Positions 7,641-15,152 of a DNA stretch of 36,732 nucleotides are shown here, piece after piece (within the stretch, counting starts at the first letter, position 1; every line of letters begins with the position of its first letter). Below the pieces are notes generated by a model. That model was not told the DNA's origin. It searched no databases and saw nothing but the letters and a program-made list of their open reading frames with translations. The DNA is taken from assembly GCA_934448295.1 (NCBI GenBank), contig CAKSEY010000024.1, positions 1-36,732 on the forward strand, given 5' to 3'. Made by a program: the position numbers and the translations under genes. The stretch is from an uncultured Oscillospiraceae bacterium (lineage in GTDB: Bacteria > Bacillota > Clostridia > Oscillospirales > Ruminococcaceae).

Positions 7641-8567
7641 ATGGAAACTGTGGAACAGCCCGCCGGGAGTATTCAGGATTTCCGGGAAAACGCGGTGCAC
7701 GGCACGCCGAGCTACCCCATGCAGGCGTATGTGAATCATTTCAGATGGTGTCCGGAGCACCAGATAGGCTGGCACTGGCACCCGGAGATAGAGCTGACCG
7801 TGGTGCTTTCCGGCGAGGTCGAGATTTTTCACAACAACTCTGCGAGCCGGCTTTCCGCCGGGGAGGGGATATTCATAAACGCCGGCGCAATGCACCGTCA
7901 GGCGGCGATACCGGGCTGTGAGGAATTCCCCGTGCTTGCAACGATATGCTTCCTGCCGGAATTCGTATGCGGCAATTCCGAGGATCTGATTTACCGGAAA
8001 TATGTTCTGCCGGTGGTGGGCGACAGGTCGCTCAGATGTATGGAGCTTTCGCCGGAGATTCCATGGCAGGAATATATCCTGAGGACGGTGCGGGATATCT
8101 GCGATATTTCCGGGAAGCAGGAATACGGCTTCGAGCTGCGCTGCCGCTGTCTTATCGCGGAGCTGTGGCTGAAGCTCGCGGAAAATATCGGGGAATCCGC
8201 GCCGGAACCGCCGGACCGCGGAACTCTTGTCCGGGAAAAGCGGCTAAAGAAAATGCTGACCTACATCTACGAAAACTATCAGGACGAGGTTTCCGTGGAG
8301 GACATCGCGCGGGCGGCAAGCGTCAGCAAAAGCGAGTGCTTCCGCTGTTTCAGGGCAATGATAGGCAAAAAGCCCGTGGAATTCCTGAACGAATACCGCC
8401 TGAAAAAATCGCTGGAGCTTCTGGGTTCCACGGACGCGCCGATAACCGAGGTGTGCATTGCCTGCGGCTTCGGGCATATAAGCTACTTTGGCAGGCTGTT
8501 CCGGGAAGCTTACGGAATGAGCCCGAGAGATTACAGGAAAAACAGCGGCAGGCGCGCGGAAAGCTAA
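7641..8567 (+). CDS. AraC-family regulator with N-terminal cupin (308 aa)
   Basis: This is a transcription activator with a cupin-like effector-binding half and an AraC DNA-binding half. I chose the ATG at 7641 (METVEQ) because AAAGGAG lies 9 nt upstream; the ATG at 7620 has no ribosome site. The cupin part contains GWHWHPEIELTVVLSGEVEIF (about residues 45-68, His-rich). The C-terminal ~100 residues carry two helix-turn-helix units: VSVEDIARAASVSKSECFRCFR, and ITEVCIACGFGHISYFGRLFREAYGMSPRDYR, the AraC signature. It lies divergent from the GH31 gene. By analogy with sugar-responsive members it probably activates that gene when an oligosaccharide is present (inference). Confidence 0.9.
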   Translation: METVEQPAGSIQDFRENAVHGTPSYPMQAYVNHFRWCPEHQIGWHWHPEIELTVVLSGEVEIFHNNSASRLSAGEGIFINAGAMHRQAAIPGCEEFPVLATICFLPEFVCGNSEDLIYRKYVLPVVGDRSLRCMELSPEIPWQEYILRTVRDICDISGKQEYGFELRCRCLIAELWLKLAENIGESAPEPPDRGTLVREKRLKKMLTYIYENYQDEVSVEDIARAASVSKSECFRCFRAMIGKKPVEFLNEYRLKKSLELLGSTDAPITEVCIACGFGHISYFGRLFREAYGMSPRDYRKNSGRRAES

Positions 8568-8590
8568 GGCAGTAATTATGCGGCGGCGTC
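8566..8590. repeat. fragment related to the GGCAAC/AATTATGCGGCG repeat
   Basis: GGCAGTAATTATGCGGCGGC directly after the AraC-family stop codon shares the AATTATGCGGCG core with the repeats near 3209 and 5431. It is probably a partial or diverged copy. Confidence 0.3.
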
Positions 8591-8620
8591 TGGAGATGAG
8601 CGGGACATGGGTTCCCTTTG

Positions 8621-8649
8621 TTGACAAAGTGCGGACAGTGTGTTATAAT
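8621..8649 (+). promoter_or_regulatory. promoter of the small membrane protein gene
   Basis: TTGACA (8621-8626), a 17-bp spacer and TATAAT (8644-8649). Confidence 0.8.
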
Positions 8650-8696
8650 AAATCTGGGAAACTAATAGGTTTATCGGAATTTGAGGAGGTGAAAGT

Positions 8697-9002
8697 TTGA
8701 AAAAATATAATCAACAATTGTTTTTGGGCGGTTTTTTACTAAATATTGTGCGGAAATTCATACTTGTTTTGGCTGGCGTGGTATTAGGCATCGTAGGAAT
8801 ATGGATAAAACCGTGTTTTTATTTTGCCTTAGGGATAATACTTATTGTGCTGATTTGGTCGTTTATTCAGCAATTGGTTATAAAGCATACCGTTGAACAT
8901 AATGAGGATCCGAACTTTACTCCTTATGCAGACGCAATGATGAGCGAAAATTGGAAAGACGAGATAGAGAAACTTATTGAAGATAAAGTTGACAAAGACT
9001 AA
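8697..9002 (+). CDS. small membrane protein with TTG start (101 aa)
   Basis: Translation appears to begin at TTG 8697, preceded by a near-perfect GAGGAGGTGA ribosome site (8683-8692). No ATG is better placed. The product has two membrane segments (about residues 18-36 and 38-60) with a short turn between them, then a charged cytoplasmic tail ending KDEIEKLIEDKVDKD. It has its own consensus promoter and is not close enough to neighbours to be clearly co-transcribed. I recognise no family. It is AT-rich relative to the flanking genes, so it may be a recent arrival. The function is unknown. Confidence 0.65.
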   Translation: MKKYNQQLFLGGFLLNIVRKFILVLAGVVLGIVGIWIKPCFYFALGIILIVLIWSFIQQLVIKHTVEHNEDPNFTPYADAMMSENWKDEIEKLIEDKVDKD

Positions 9003-9121
9003 CGCAAATTCCCGTAAGTCGTGTATGAGATGATCACCTCGTCCTGAAACGGCGCATTTCCCGCCTTTAGGTTCCACCGCCGCGATAGCTTAAGGAATGC
9101 TGAAACAAAAAGGAGATTGTT

Positions 9122-10021
9122 ATGTTCGATGTATATTTAGCAGGCACCGGCGGAATGAAGCCGCTTCCCGACCGTGCGCTCACAGGACTCTGGGTCGAGT
9201 ACGGCGGACGGGCTTTTCTTGTCGACTGCGGTGAGGGAATGCAAATCTCGCTTGCACGCTGCGGAAGAAGCCTTGCCAAGCTTGACGCCATACTGATAAC
9301 CCATTTTCACGCCGACCATATCGCCGGACTTCCCGGGCTGCTGCTCTCAGCGGGAAACGCGGGAAAAACAGACACGCTTGATATCTATGCTCCCCCTGGC
9401 GCTGAATACTATATCAGCGGTCTCAGAAGAATATGCCCTGAGCTTCCGTTTGAGACAGCCGTTCATGAGCTTGACGATAACGGCGGCAGTATCGATTTGA
9501 ACGGATTAAGGGCTGATTACATTCCGCTTCATCACACGATACCCTGCTTCGGTTACAGGTTTACAGAAGAGCGGCCGCCGGTCTTTTCGCCTGAAAAGGC
9601 AAAAGCGCTGGGTGTTCCGGTGAACCTGTGGAAGCAGCTTCACAGCGGGAATTCCGTAGAAACAGGCGGGAAAACAATAACCTCTGAAATGGTGTGCGGC
9701 GAAAAAAGAGCGCCGCTCCGCGTGACCTATATAACCGATACTGCGTTTTTCCCTGAGTTGATTGATTTTGCAAAGGAATCGGATTTGCTTATAAGCGAGG
9801 GAATGTATGCGGAAGATGAGTACATTCCAAAAATGCAGGAAAAGGGGCACATGGTATTTTCGCAGAGCGCAGAAATAGCTTCCGGTTCAAACTCAAAGGA
9901 GCTGTGGCTGACGCATTTCAGCCCCGCCCTCGATACGTCCGCTTTATCTGCGGAAAGCTTATCCGAGGTTTTCAATGGTATCGCAATAAGCCTTGACGGA
10001 AAACACAAAACTATCAGGTAA
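9122..10021 (+). CDS. metallo-beta-lactamase fold hydrolase, RNase Z-like (299 aa)
   Basis: The ATG at 9122 follows AAAAAGGAG. The N-terminus VYLAGTGG and HFHADHIAGLPG (His61, His63, Asp65, His66) are the beta-CASP-less RNase Z/ElaC signature of a dizinc site. Further motifs are HHTIPCFGYRF, ITDT (Asp ligand) and LTHFSP (C-terminal His). The length fits RNase Z, which trims the 3' trailer of tRNA precursors. The family also contains phosphodiesterases and other hydrolases, so the tRNA role is likely but not certain. The protein lacks a signal peptide and should be cytosolic. It stands alone between unrelated genes. Confidence 0.8.
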   Translation: MFDVYLAGTGGMKPLPDRALTGLWVEYGGRAFLVDCGEGMQISLARCGRSLAKLDAILITHFHADHIAGLPGLLLSAGNAGKTDTLDIYAPPGAEYYISGLRRICPELPFETAVHELDDNGGSIDLNGLRADYIPLHHTIPCFGYRFTEERPPVFSPEKAKALGVPVNLWKQLHSGNSVETGGKTITSEMVCGEKRAPLRVTYITDTAFFPELIDFAKESDLLISEGMYAEDEYIPKMQEKGHMVFSQSAEIASGSNSKELWLTHFSPALDTSALSAESLSEVFNGIAISLDGKHKTIR

Positions 10022-10191
10022 ATCAATGCTCCGGCGCATGGGGCAGGGCGGGAGACCGCTTCCGCATGGCTGTTCAGCCTAATTTCTCCGGCGCAGTTCC
10101 CTAATAAAAGTCCCGCAATAAATATGAACCGTTCTCTGCAAATTATCCTATATTGCGGCTACAACCGAACAATTCCACAGGAGGGTGAAGG

Positions 10192-11355
10192 ATGGGACTA
10201 TTTTTTTCCAATATTCATATCAAAAAGAATAACAGCTTCAGCGTTAATTCGCTGACCGATATGCTGAGAGACGAAATGAAGCAAAAAGGCTTCAATGAGC
10301 TTCCGGGCGCGGAGGGCGCTGAAATATCCCTGTGCATATACTATCCTGAAAACAGCGCCTGGGTATCGGTTGCTTCTGACTGCTACGATTTTGGCAATGC
10401 TGAAAGCGCGAAATCAGCGGCGGTCCCTTTTTCTGAAAGGTTCGGAACAGATGTTATTGCGGCGATGTGCATGGACAGCGACTATCTTATGATGAATCTT
10501 GTTAATGTGCAAAACAATATCGACGGCTGGATAAATTCGGGCGAGCTGTACGGCGGGATCCTCCCAAGACAAACCAGCGTTGCTCCCTGGAAAAGCGTTG
10601 TAAGTGATCTCGATGAATTCAGCTCCATTGTAAACGAAGATCATGTGTATTCCGAAGAGACGTTTTACAAGTCCGCCGCCTTGCTGGGCATGGACGTTGA
10701 TCAGTGCGCTTTATCGTCCGACGGCAGAGGGGTCGATGAACGTGAGAACCTTAGAATGTTGTATTTTTCTCCATCAGACAGCGCAGAACAGGAACCGCCC
10801 GTTTTGGAAATAGCCCGATTTAACCTTGTGCCATGCAGTTCGGAGAGAGCCCAGGTTGTGTTTGTAAATAACAAGGGGGGAAGTTCAAAAGGCGTAGCGG
10901 TCATGTTCTGGGGAGGATATGTGGAAAACGACGATGTCGTGATCGAGAGAGCGACCTTTGAATCTGATTATGGCAGTAAAAATCGCAGGGTGATACCCAT
11001 AACTCCTAAAAAGGTAAAAGCTTCAAGCGGCGAAACTGTGCTTTATTGGGAGGACAAGGATTTTGTAATTCCCAAGGCGGTCGATCAGTCTTTGCCATGG
11101 TCAAGGGTAAGCGACCTGGAATTTGAAAGGCAGTTTGGCGTGCGTTTTTATGTATCCGGCAATAAGCGAAAATTCCTTGATGTAAAGGTAACTATAATTC
11201 CCCTGGAAAACAGAAAAGGTTCTGATACCTGGTATGTTTACAGACCTTTCAAAACCAAAAAGCGCTTCATCGAACAAATTAACGAGGACAGGCGCAGAAT
11301 TAATGAAAATGGTGGATCGTTTAGTATGATAGATCCGGATGATTATGATTTATAA
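10192..11355 (+). CDS. hypothetical cytosolic protein (387 aa)
   Basis: The ATG at 10192 is preceded by AGGAGGGTGAAGG. No signal peptide, membrane segment or recognised motif is visible. The N-terminal half (residues 1-150) is mixed alpha/beta with acidic patches. The C-terminal half is rich in beta-type segments (VAVMFWGGYV, RRVIPITPKKVKA) and ends with a charged helix and an acidic DPDDYD tail. Such length and composition recall stand-alone proteins of unknown function in Clostridia, but I cannot name a family. The 170-bp region before it contains no other gene, and the 134-bp region after it shows nothing clear. Confidence 0.7.
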   Translation: MGLFFSNIHIKKNNSFSVNSLTDMLRDEMKQKGFNELPGAEGAEISLCIYYPENSAWVSVASDCYDFGNAESAKSAAVPFSERFGTDVIAAMCMDSDYLMMNLVNVQNNIDGWINSGELYGGILPRQTSVAPWKSVVSDLDEFSSIVNEDHVYSEETFYKSAALLGMDVDQCALSSDGRGVDERENLRMLYFSPSDSAEQEPPVLEIARFNLVPCSSERAQVVFVNNKGGSSKGVAVMFWGGYVENDDVVIERATFESDYGSKNRRVIPITPKKVKASSGETVLYWEDKDFVIPKAVDQSLPWSRVSDLEFERQFGVRFYVSGNKRKFLDVKVTIIPLENRKGSDTWYVYRPFKTKKRFIEQINEDRRRINENGGSFSMIDPDDYDL

Positions 11356-11489
11356 GTCCCGCATTATTAACAGGGAATATGCATGCAGAATGGACAGCTT
11401 TGTCAGCGGAATAGTCTGCGATAGAGGGAATTCCACCGGCGGCATTTGTCAGGCTTTCCATAATGAACAAGCGAATTTTAAAGGTCATC

Positions 11490-12272
11490 TCACCCAAGCG
11501 CCGTATCCATGCTCATCATTATGACGAAACCGGCGGCGAACGCGATGGTTCCGATGTTGGAATGAGGTTCCCCGGACATTTCCGGGATCAGTTCTTCCAC
11601 GACAACGTAGATCATGGCTCCTGCGGCGAAGCTCAGCAGATAGGGGAGAACAGGCACCACCAGCCCGGAAAGCAGCACCGTCAGCACCGCTGCGGCGGGC
11701 TCGACTGCTCCGGAGAGGGTTCCCAGCAGGAACGCTTTTCCTTTTCCCATTCCCGAGGAGCGCAGCGGCAGCGAGATTATCGCGCCCTCCGGGAAGTTCT
11801 GTATCGCGATACCGAGGGAAAGCGCGAGGGCTCCTGCGGCAGCAATGCTGGCGCCGCCGCTGGCAAGACCCGCATAAACAACGCCCACCGCCATTCCCTC
11901 AGGTATGTTGTGGAGCGTTACCGCGAGTAACAGCATTGTGTTTCTGCTGAGGGAGCTGCGGCTGCCCTCTGGCGTGTCGGAGTTCATGTGCTGATGCGGG
12001 ATAACCCGGTCGAGTACCAGCAGGAACAGTATTCCGAGAATAAATCCCGCCGCCGCAGGGATAAAGCTCAGCCTGCCCATTTCTGCGGATTGCTCCATAG
12101 CAGGGATCAGCAGGCTCCACACCGAGGCGGCGGTCATTACCCCCGCCGCGAACCCTGTCAGGCTCCGCTGAACGAGTAAATGCGGCTGCCTTTTCATGAA
12201 AAATACGCACGCGGCTCCCAGGGTCGTTCCTATAAAGGGGATAAGTATTCCGTATATTATTTGCGTCAGCAT
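11490..12272 (-). CDS. ZIP-family divalent metal transporter (260 aa)
   Basis: This inner-membrane importer of Zn(II), possibly also Fe(II)/Mn(II), belongs to the ZIP/ZupT family. About eight hydrophobic segments are visible. The two hallmark metal motifs are present: LHNIPEGMAVG in helix 4 and IQNFPEGAIIS in helix 5. A short His-containing loop, RVIPHQHMNSD, lies between helices 3 and 4. In helix 6, EPAAA and, later, VVEELIPE are also family-typical. The start at 12272 has AGAAAGGAAA upstream. The transcript leader holds an 18-bp palindrome that may bind a metal-responsive repressor. The length is normal for ZupT-like proteins. Confidence 0.9.
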   Translation of the reverse strand: MLTQIIYGILIPFIGTTLGAACVFFMKRQPHLLVQRSLTGFAAGVMTAASVWSLLIPAMEQSAEMGRLSFIPAAAGFILGILFLLVLDRVIPHQHMNSDTPEGSRSSLSRNTMLLLAVTLHNIPEGMAVGVVYAGLASGGASIAAAGALALSLGIAIQNFPEGAIISLPLRSSGMGKGKAFLLGTLSGAVEPAAAVLTVLLSGLVVPVLPYLLSFAAGAMIYVVVEELIPEMSGEPHSNIGTIAFAAGFVIMMSMDTALG

Positions 12273-12288
12273 AGTGGGTTTCCTTTCT

Positions 12289-12306
12289 GGTTAGTTGTGA
12301 CTAACC
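12289..12306 (-). promoter_or_regulatory. palindromic operator candidate in the ZIP gene leader
   Basis: GGTTAGTTGTGACTAACC has perfect 7-bp arms around a 4-nt centre. It lies between the promoter and the ribosome site of the ZIP gene. The TTAG...CTAA layout recalls DtxR/MntR-type boxes, so metal-dependent repression is a reasonable inference. Confidence 0.5.
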
Positions 12307-12344
12307 ACATCGTACTGCAAGGAGATTTAAAACGCTTTGTGTTT

Positions 12345-12373
12345 ATTATATCATATAAAATTCATACGCGCAA
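12345..12373 (-). promoter_or_regulatory. ZIP gene promoter
   Basis: Read on the minus strand: TTGCGC, a 17-bp spacer, then TATAAT (12350-12345). The -35 is weak and the -10 is consensus. Confidence 0.6.
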
Positions 12374-12476
12374 TAGCCGGATATGATCCGGGGAAAACGT
12401 TTGTAAGTATTGACTAACTGGCTTGATTCCGCAGTATTATTTTAGCTGTATTCAACAAATGTGTCACAGGACAGTT

Positions 12477-12501
12477 GACAAATCAAACGATTTGAGTTGT
12501 C
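12477..12501. other. 25-bp palindrome upstream of the secreted pair
   Basis: The arms GACAAATCAAA and TTTGAGTTGTC pair at 10 of 11 positions around CGA. It lies 110 nt before the -35 of the secreted-protein promoter and has no T run. It could be an operator or an RNA hairpin. The 475-bp intergenic region 12273-12747 otherwise holds the ZIP promoter and operator, this palindrome and the secreted-protein promoter. Confidence 0.4.
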
Positions 12502-12612
12502 TTAATTGTGTAAAGAAAACATCTGACGGCAGGTATTATGGTTCTGATGTCCTGCAAAATTGAATCGCGGTGCGTTTTTGTGTAAATTATCCGTGATATT
12601 TATCGAGTGTTA

Positions 12613-12641
12613 TTGACAATAGCATTATTTTGTGCTATTAT
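12613..12641 (+). promoter_or_regulatory. promoter of the tandem secreted protein genes
   Basis: TTGACA (12613-12618), a 17-bp spacer and TATTAT (12636-12641). A leader of about 100 nt follows, ending in AAGGAAGG before the ATG. Confidence 0.7.
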
Positions 12642-12747
12642 ATGGATAGGCATTGCTGCATTTGAATAAATGGCAGAGTCGTGAGCCGCCGTTTGACATG
12701 GAGTTAAAATGCAGATATGTCTGAAATAACAAAAGGAAGGTTTTATT

Positions 12748-13749
12748 ATGAAACGAGCATTCAGAAAAGCGATCGCGTTCCTGTCGGCAGTCGCGGTTGC
12801 AGCCACTATGGCTGTGAGCGCCTCCGCGGCCTCTGCGGCAACGCGAATTGTCAAGGACGGCAAGTATAAGCAGGTCATTGCAACGGAAGCGGGGTTATAT
12901 TTCACCAATTTTTCCGAAGCTGAGATCAATTCAAAATCGTCTAACAAAACAGTGCTATGCGTTACACCTGATGGAAAGAAGAATCAGGTGAAAATAAAGG
13001 ATTCTGCTGATGTCGCTTGGTGCGGTTCAGTGAACACAAGCTCTGTATTTACTTATGGCTACAGCAACTGGATTGAACTGGATTATTCGGGTTTCACCCG
13101 CACAAACTGTGTGTTTGCTAATGGTAAAACCCTGAACATTAAGGGCAGTAGAGGTTGGGCTAACAGTTCAACTAATTATAATGAATATATCTATACAAAA
13201 GACACAAATGCGTCCGCTTTTAAAATCTATAATGATAAGGGCAAAACGGTCGGCTCTGTTCCATATTCTAGTTTAAAGGGTGTAGACACCTACCTCATCG
13301 AATCATTCAATCTTGAATATTATGACAGCGACACCAAAACAGCGTTGCTTTGTGGATATGATTTTAAATCCGATGCAATGAAATACTGGTTGGTTAGGAA
13401 CAATAAAACAATCAAAACGTTTGTCAGCGATTCAGCAAGTTTGGTTAAGGACAAAAGCGGAAGCTGTGCTGTAAGAACATATGATTATGATAAGGAGGTT
13501 AATTCAAGGGAAACATATTATTCAGCAAAAACAGGCAAGAAGATTTCAAACTTTGAAGAAGCCGGTTATTCGTACACAGAGAAGAAATACACCGTAGAAG
13601 AAAGCGGTTCAAAATACTCCGTTAAGAAAAACGGCAAGGCGATATACTCTATCGCAAAGAAAAAGGCAGCAGGATATTATGTCTACAACAATAGCGTTGC
13701 TATCGTAACAAAGAGCGGCTCAAAGTACGGTCTTATTCTAGTAAAGTAA
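12748..13749 (+). CDS. secreted protein of unknown function, copy 1 (333 aa)
   Basis: A clear Sec signal occupies residues 1-30: a basic KRAFRK start, a hydrophobic core and ASAASA before the likely cut. The mature protein is rich in Lys, Ser, Tyr and Asn with many short beta-type stretches (VFTYGYSNWIEL, AFKIYNDKG, YWLVRNNK). It contains two or three Cys, no membrane anchor and no sorting signal. Local recurrences such as SGSKYSVKKNGKAIYSI and KSGSKYGLILV suggest repeated beta-blades or hairpins, but no family was recognised. The next gene encodes a same-length paralogue 38 bp downstream. Third positions here are more AT-rich than in copy 2. It is presumably released or loosely wall-bound. 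Confidence 0.75.
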   Translation: MKRAFRKAIAFLSAVAVAATMAVSASAASAATRIVKDGKYKQVIATEAGLYFTNFSEAEINSKSSNKTVLCVTPDGKKNQVKIKDSADVAWCGSVNTSSVFTYGYSNWIELDYSGFTRTNCVFANGKTLNIKGSRGWANSSTNYNEYIYTKDTNASAFKIYNDKGKTVGSVPYSSLKGVDTYLIESFNLEYYDSDTKTALLCGYDFKSDAMKYWLVRNNKTIKTFVSDSASLVKDKSGSCAVRTYDYDKEVNSRETYYSAKTGKKISNFEEAGYSYTEKKYTVEESGSKYSVKKNGKAIYSIAKKKAAGYYVYNNSVAIVTKSGSKYGLILVK

Positions 13750-13787
13750 CGCTAAAACCTGCATGGGCACAATAGGAGGATATTTCA

Positions 13788-14789
13788 ATGAAACGAGTAT
13801 TCAGAAAAGCGATCGCGTTCCTGTCGGCAGTGGCGGTTGCAGCCACTATGGCTGTGAGCGCTTCCGCTGTCTCTGCGGCAACGCGCATTGTCAAGGACGG
13901 CGAGTACAAACAGGTGATCGTAATGGCTTCGGAAACGGGCATATTCTTCACAAACTTCTCCAAATCCGAAATAGAATCCAAAACTTCTGATAAAACCGTT
14001 CTTTGTGTAACTCCTGACGGCAAGAAGAAAAAGGTGAAAATAAAGAATTCTGCTGATGTCAGCTGGTGCAGTTCAGCGACCTCGCGTTCCGTATTTACCT
14101 ATGGCAGCGCCTGGATGGAGCTGCATTATTCGGATAACAGCCGCACGGGCTATATTTTCACCACGGGGAAATCCCTGATACTTAGCGGCAGTCAGGGAAT
14201 CGCTTACAACGCAGATGGATATAACGGGTATATCTATTCAAGGAATACAGCCGCGTCTGCGTTTAAAGTCTATAATGATAAGGGCGAAAAGTCTGCCACT
14301 ATACCCTATTCAAGCTTAAAGGGCGCGGACGCCGACCTCATCGAAGAATATGAGCTCGGCAGCTATGACAGTGACAGCAAGGCTGCTTTGTTTTGCGGAT
14401 ATGATTCTAAAACCGACAAGCAGAAATACTGGCTGGTAGTGAATAACAAAACAGTCAGAACTTTTTCAGTCGATTCCGCAGACCTGATCAGGGACAAAAA
14501 CGGCAGCTGCGCCGTACATACCTGTGCGTATGACGCCAAAGGCAACATGAAGGAAGCGTATTATTCCGTCAGCACCGGTAAGGTCATTTCCGATTTTGAA
14601 GGTGGAGATTATTCCGGTCTGAGCAGATATTCCATCAGGCAGAATGGTTCGAAATATTCTATTAGGAAGGACGGCAGGGAAATATACTCCATTGAAAAGA
14701 AGAACGCAGCCGGCTATTATGCCTACGCCGACAGCGTTGCTATCGTAACAAAGAGCGGCTCAAAGTACGGTCTGATTATGGTCAAATAA
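13788..14789 (+). CDS. secreted protein of unknown function, copy 2 (333 aa)
   Basis: This is a tandem paralogue of the preceding gene with exactly the same length, read from ATG 13788 after AGGAGGATATTTCA. The signal peptide region (residues 1-30) is nearly identical to copy 1 even at silent positions, and the last ~15 codons share a run of about 40 identical bases. The middle differs at many residues while keeping the same plan: CVTPDGKK, a VFTYGSAWMEL-type stretch, AFKVYNDKG and PYSSLKGAD. The pair probably forms one transcript from 12613-12641. Duplication followed by divergence, with similarity held at both ends, is seen; the function is unknown. Confidence 0.75.
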   Translation: MKRVFRKAIAFLSAVAVAATMAVSASAVSAATRIVKDGEYKQVIVMASETGIFFTNFSKSEIESKTSDKTVLCVTPDGKKKKVKIKNSADVSWCSSATSRSVFTYGSAWMELHYSDNSRTGYIFTTGKSLILSGSQGIAYNADGYNGYIYSRNTAASAFKVYNDKGEKSATIPYSSLKGADADLIEEYELGSYDSDSKAALFCGYDSKTDKQKYWLVVNNKTVRTFSVDSADLIRDKNGSCAVHTCAYDAKGNMKEAYYSVSTGKVISDFEGGDYSGLSRYSIRQNGSKYSIRKDGREIYSIEKKNAAGYYAYADSVAIVTKSGSKYGLIMVK

Positions 14790-14796
14790 AAGATGT

Positions 14797-14833
14797 GGGA
14801 TCGCCACTATGCGGCTTTGCAGTGGCGGTCTCA
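14797..14833 (+). terminator. terminator after the secreted pair
   Basis: GATCGCCACT and AGTGGCGGTC pair over 10 bp (one G-T) with a 12-nt loop. A loose T-rich stretch (TCATGTTTTTGTTT) follows. Confidence 0.55.
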
Positions 14834-14879
14834 TGTTTTTGTTTAGGGAAAGCAGTCAAACGGAAAGAGGTAAAAGAGC

Positions 14880-15149
14880 ATGGAGAAAATACGCGTACAC
14901 TATATTTTTCACGGTCATGTGCAGGGAGTGGGGTTCCGGTACAAGGCGTGTTACAGCGCCAGGAACCGCGGAGTGTCCGGCTGGGTGAAAAATTGCAGCG
15001 ACGGCACGGTCGAGATGGAGGCGGAGGGCTATGCCGCCGATATAGCGGCTGTTGTGCGCGCCCTTGACGAACATTCGTGGGGCTGCATTGAAAGCATTGA
15101 TTCGGAAATCATTCCGACAGAGGGCGGCTACGGGTTTGAGATACGGTGA
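14880..15149 (+). CDS. acyP: acylphosphatase (89 aa)
   Basis: Acylphosphatase hydrolyses carboxyl-phosphate bonds of small metabolites such as acetyl or carbamoyl phosphate. The N-terminus carries the family signature HGHVQGVGFRYK, with phosphate-binding Arg20. Catalytic Asn38 lies in GWVKNCSDGTVE. The C-terminus GGYGFEIR is typical. The length, about 90 residues, is the family norm. The start follows AAAGAGGTAAAAGAGC. The gene stands alone after the terminator of the secreted pair and converges with the Cys-rich gene, whose stop codon lies 3 nt away. Confidence 0.93.
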   Translation: MEKIRVHYIFHGHVQGVGFRYKACYSARNRGVSGWVKNCSDGTVEMEAEGYAADIAAVVRALDEHSWGCIESIDSEIIPTEGGYGFEIR

Positions 15150-15152
15150 GCC

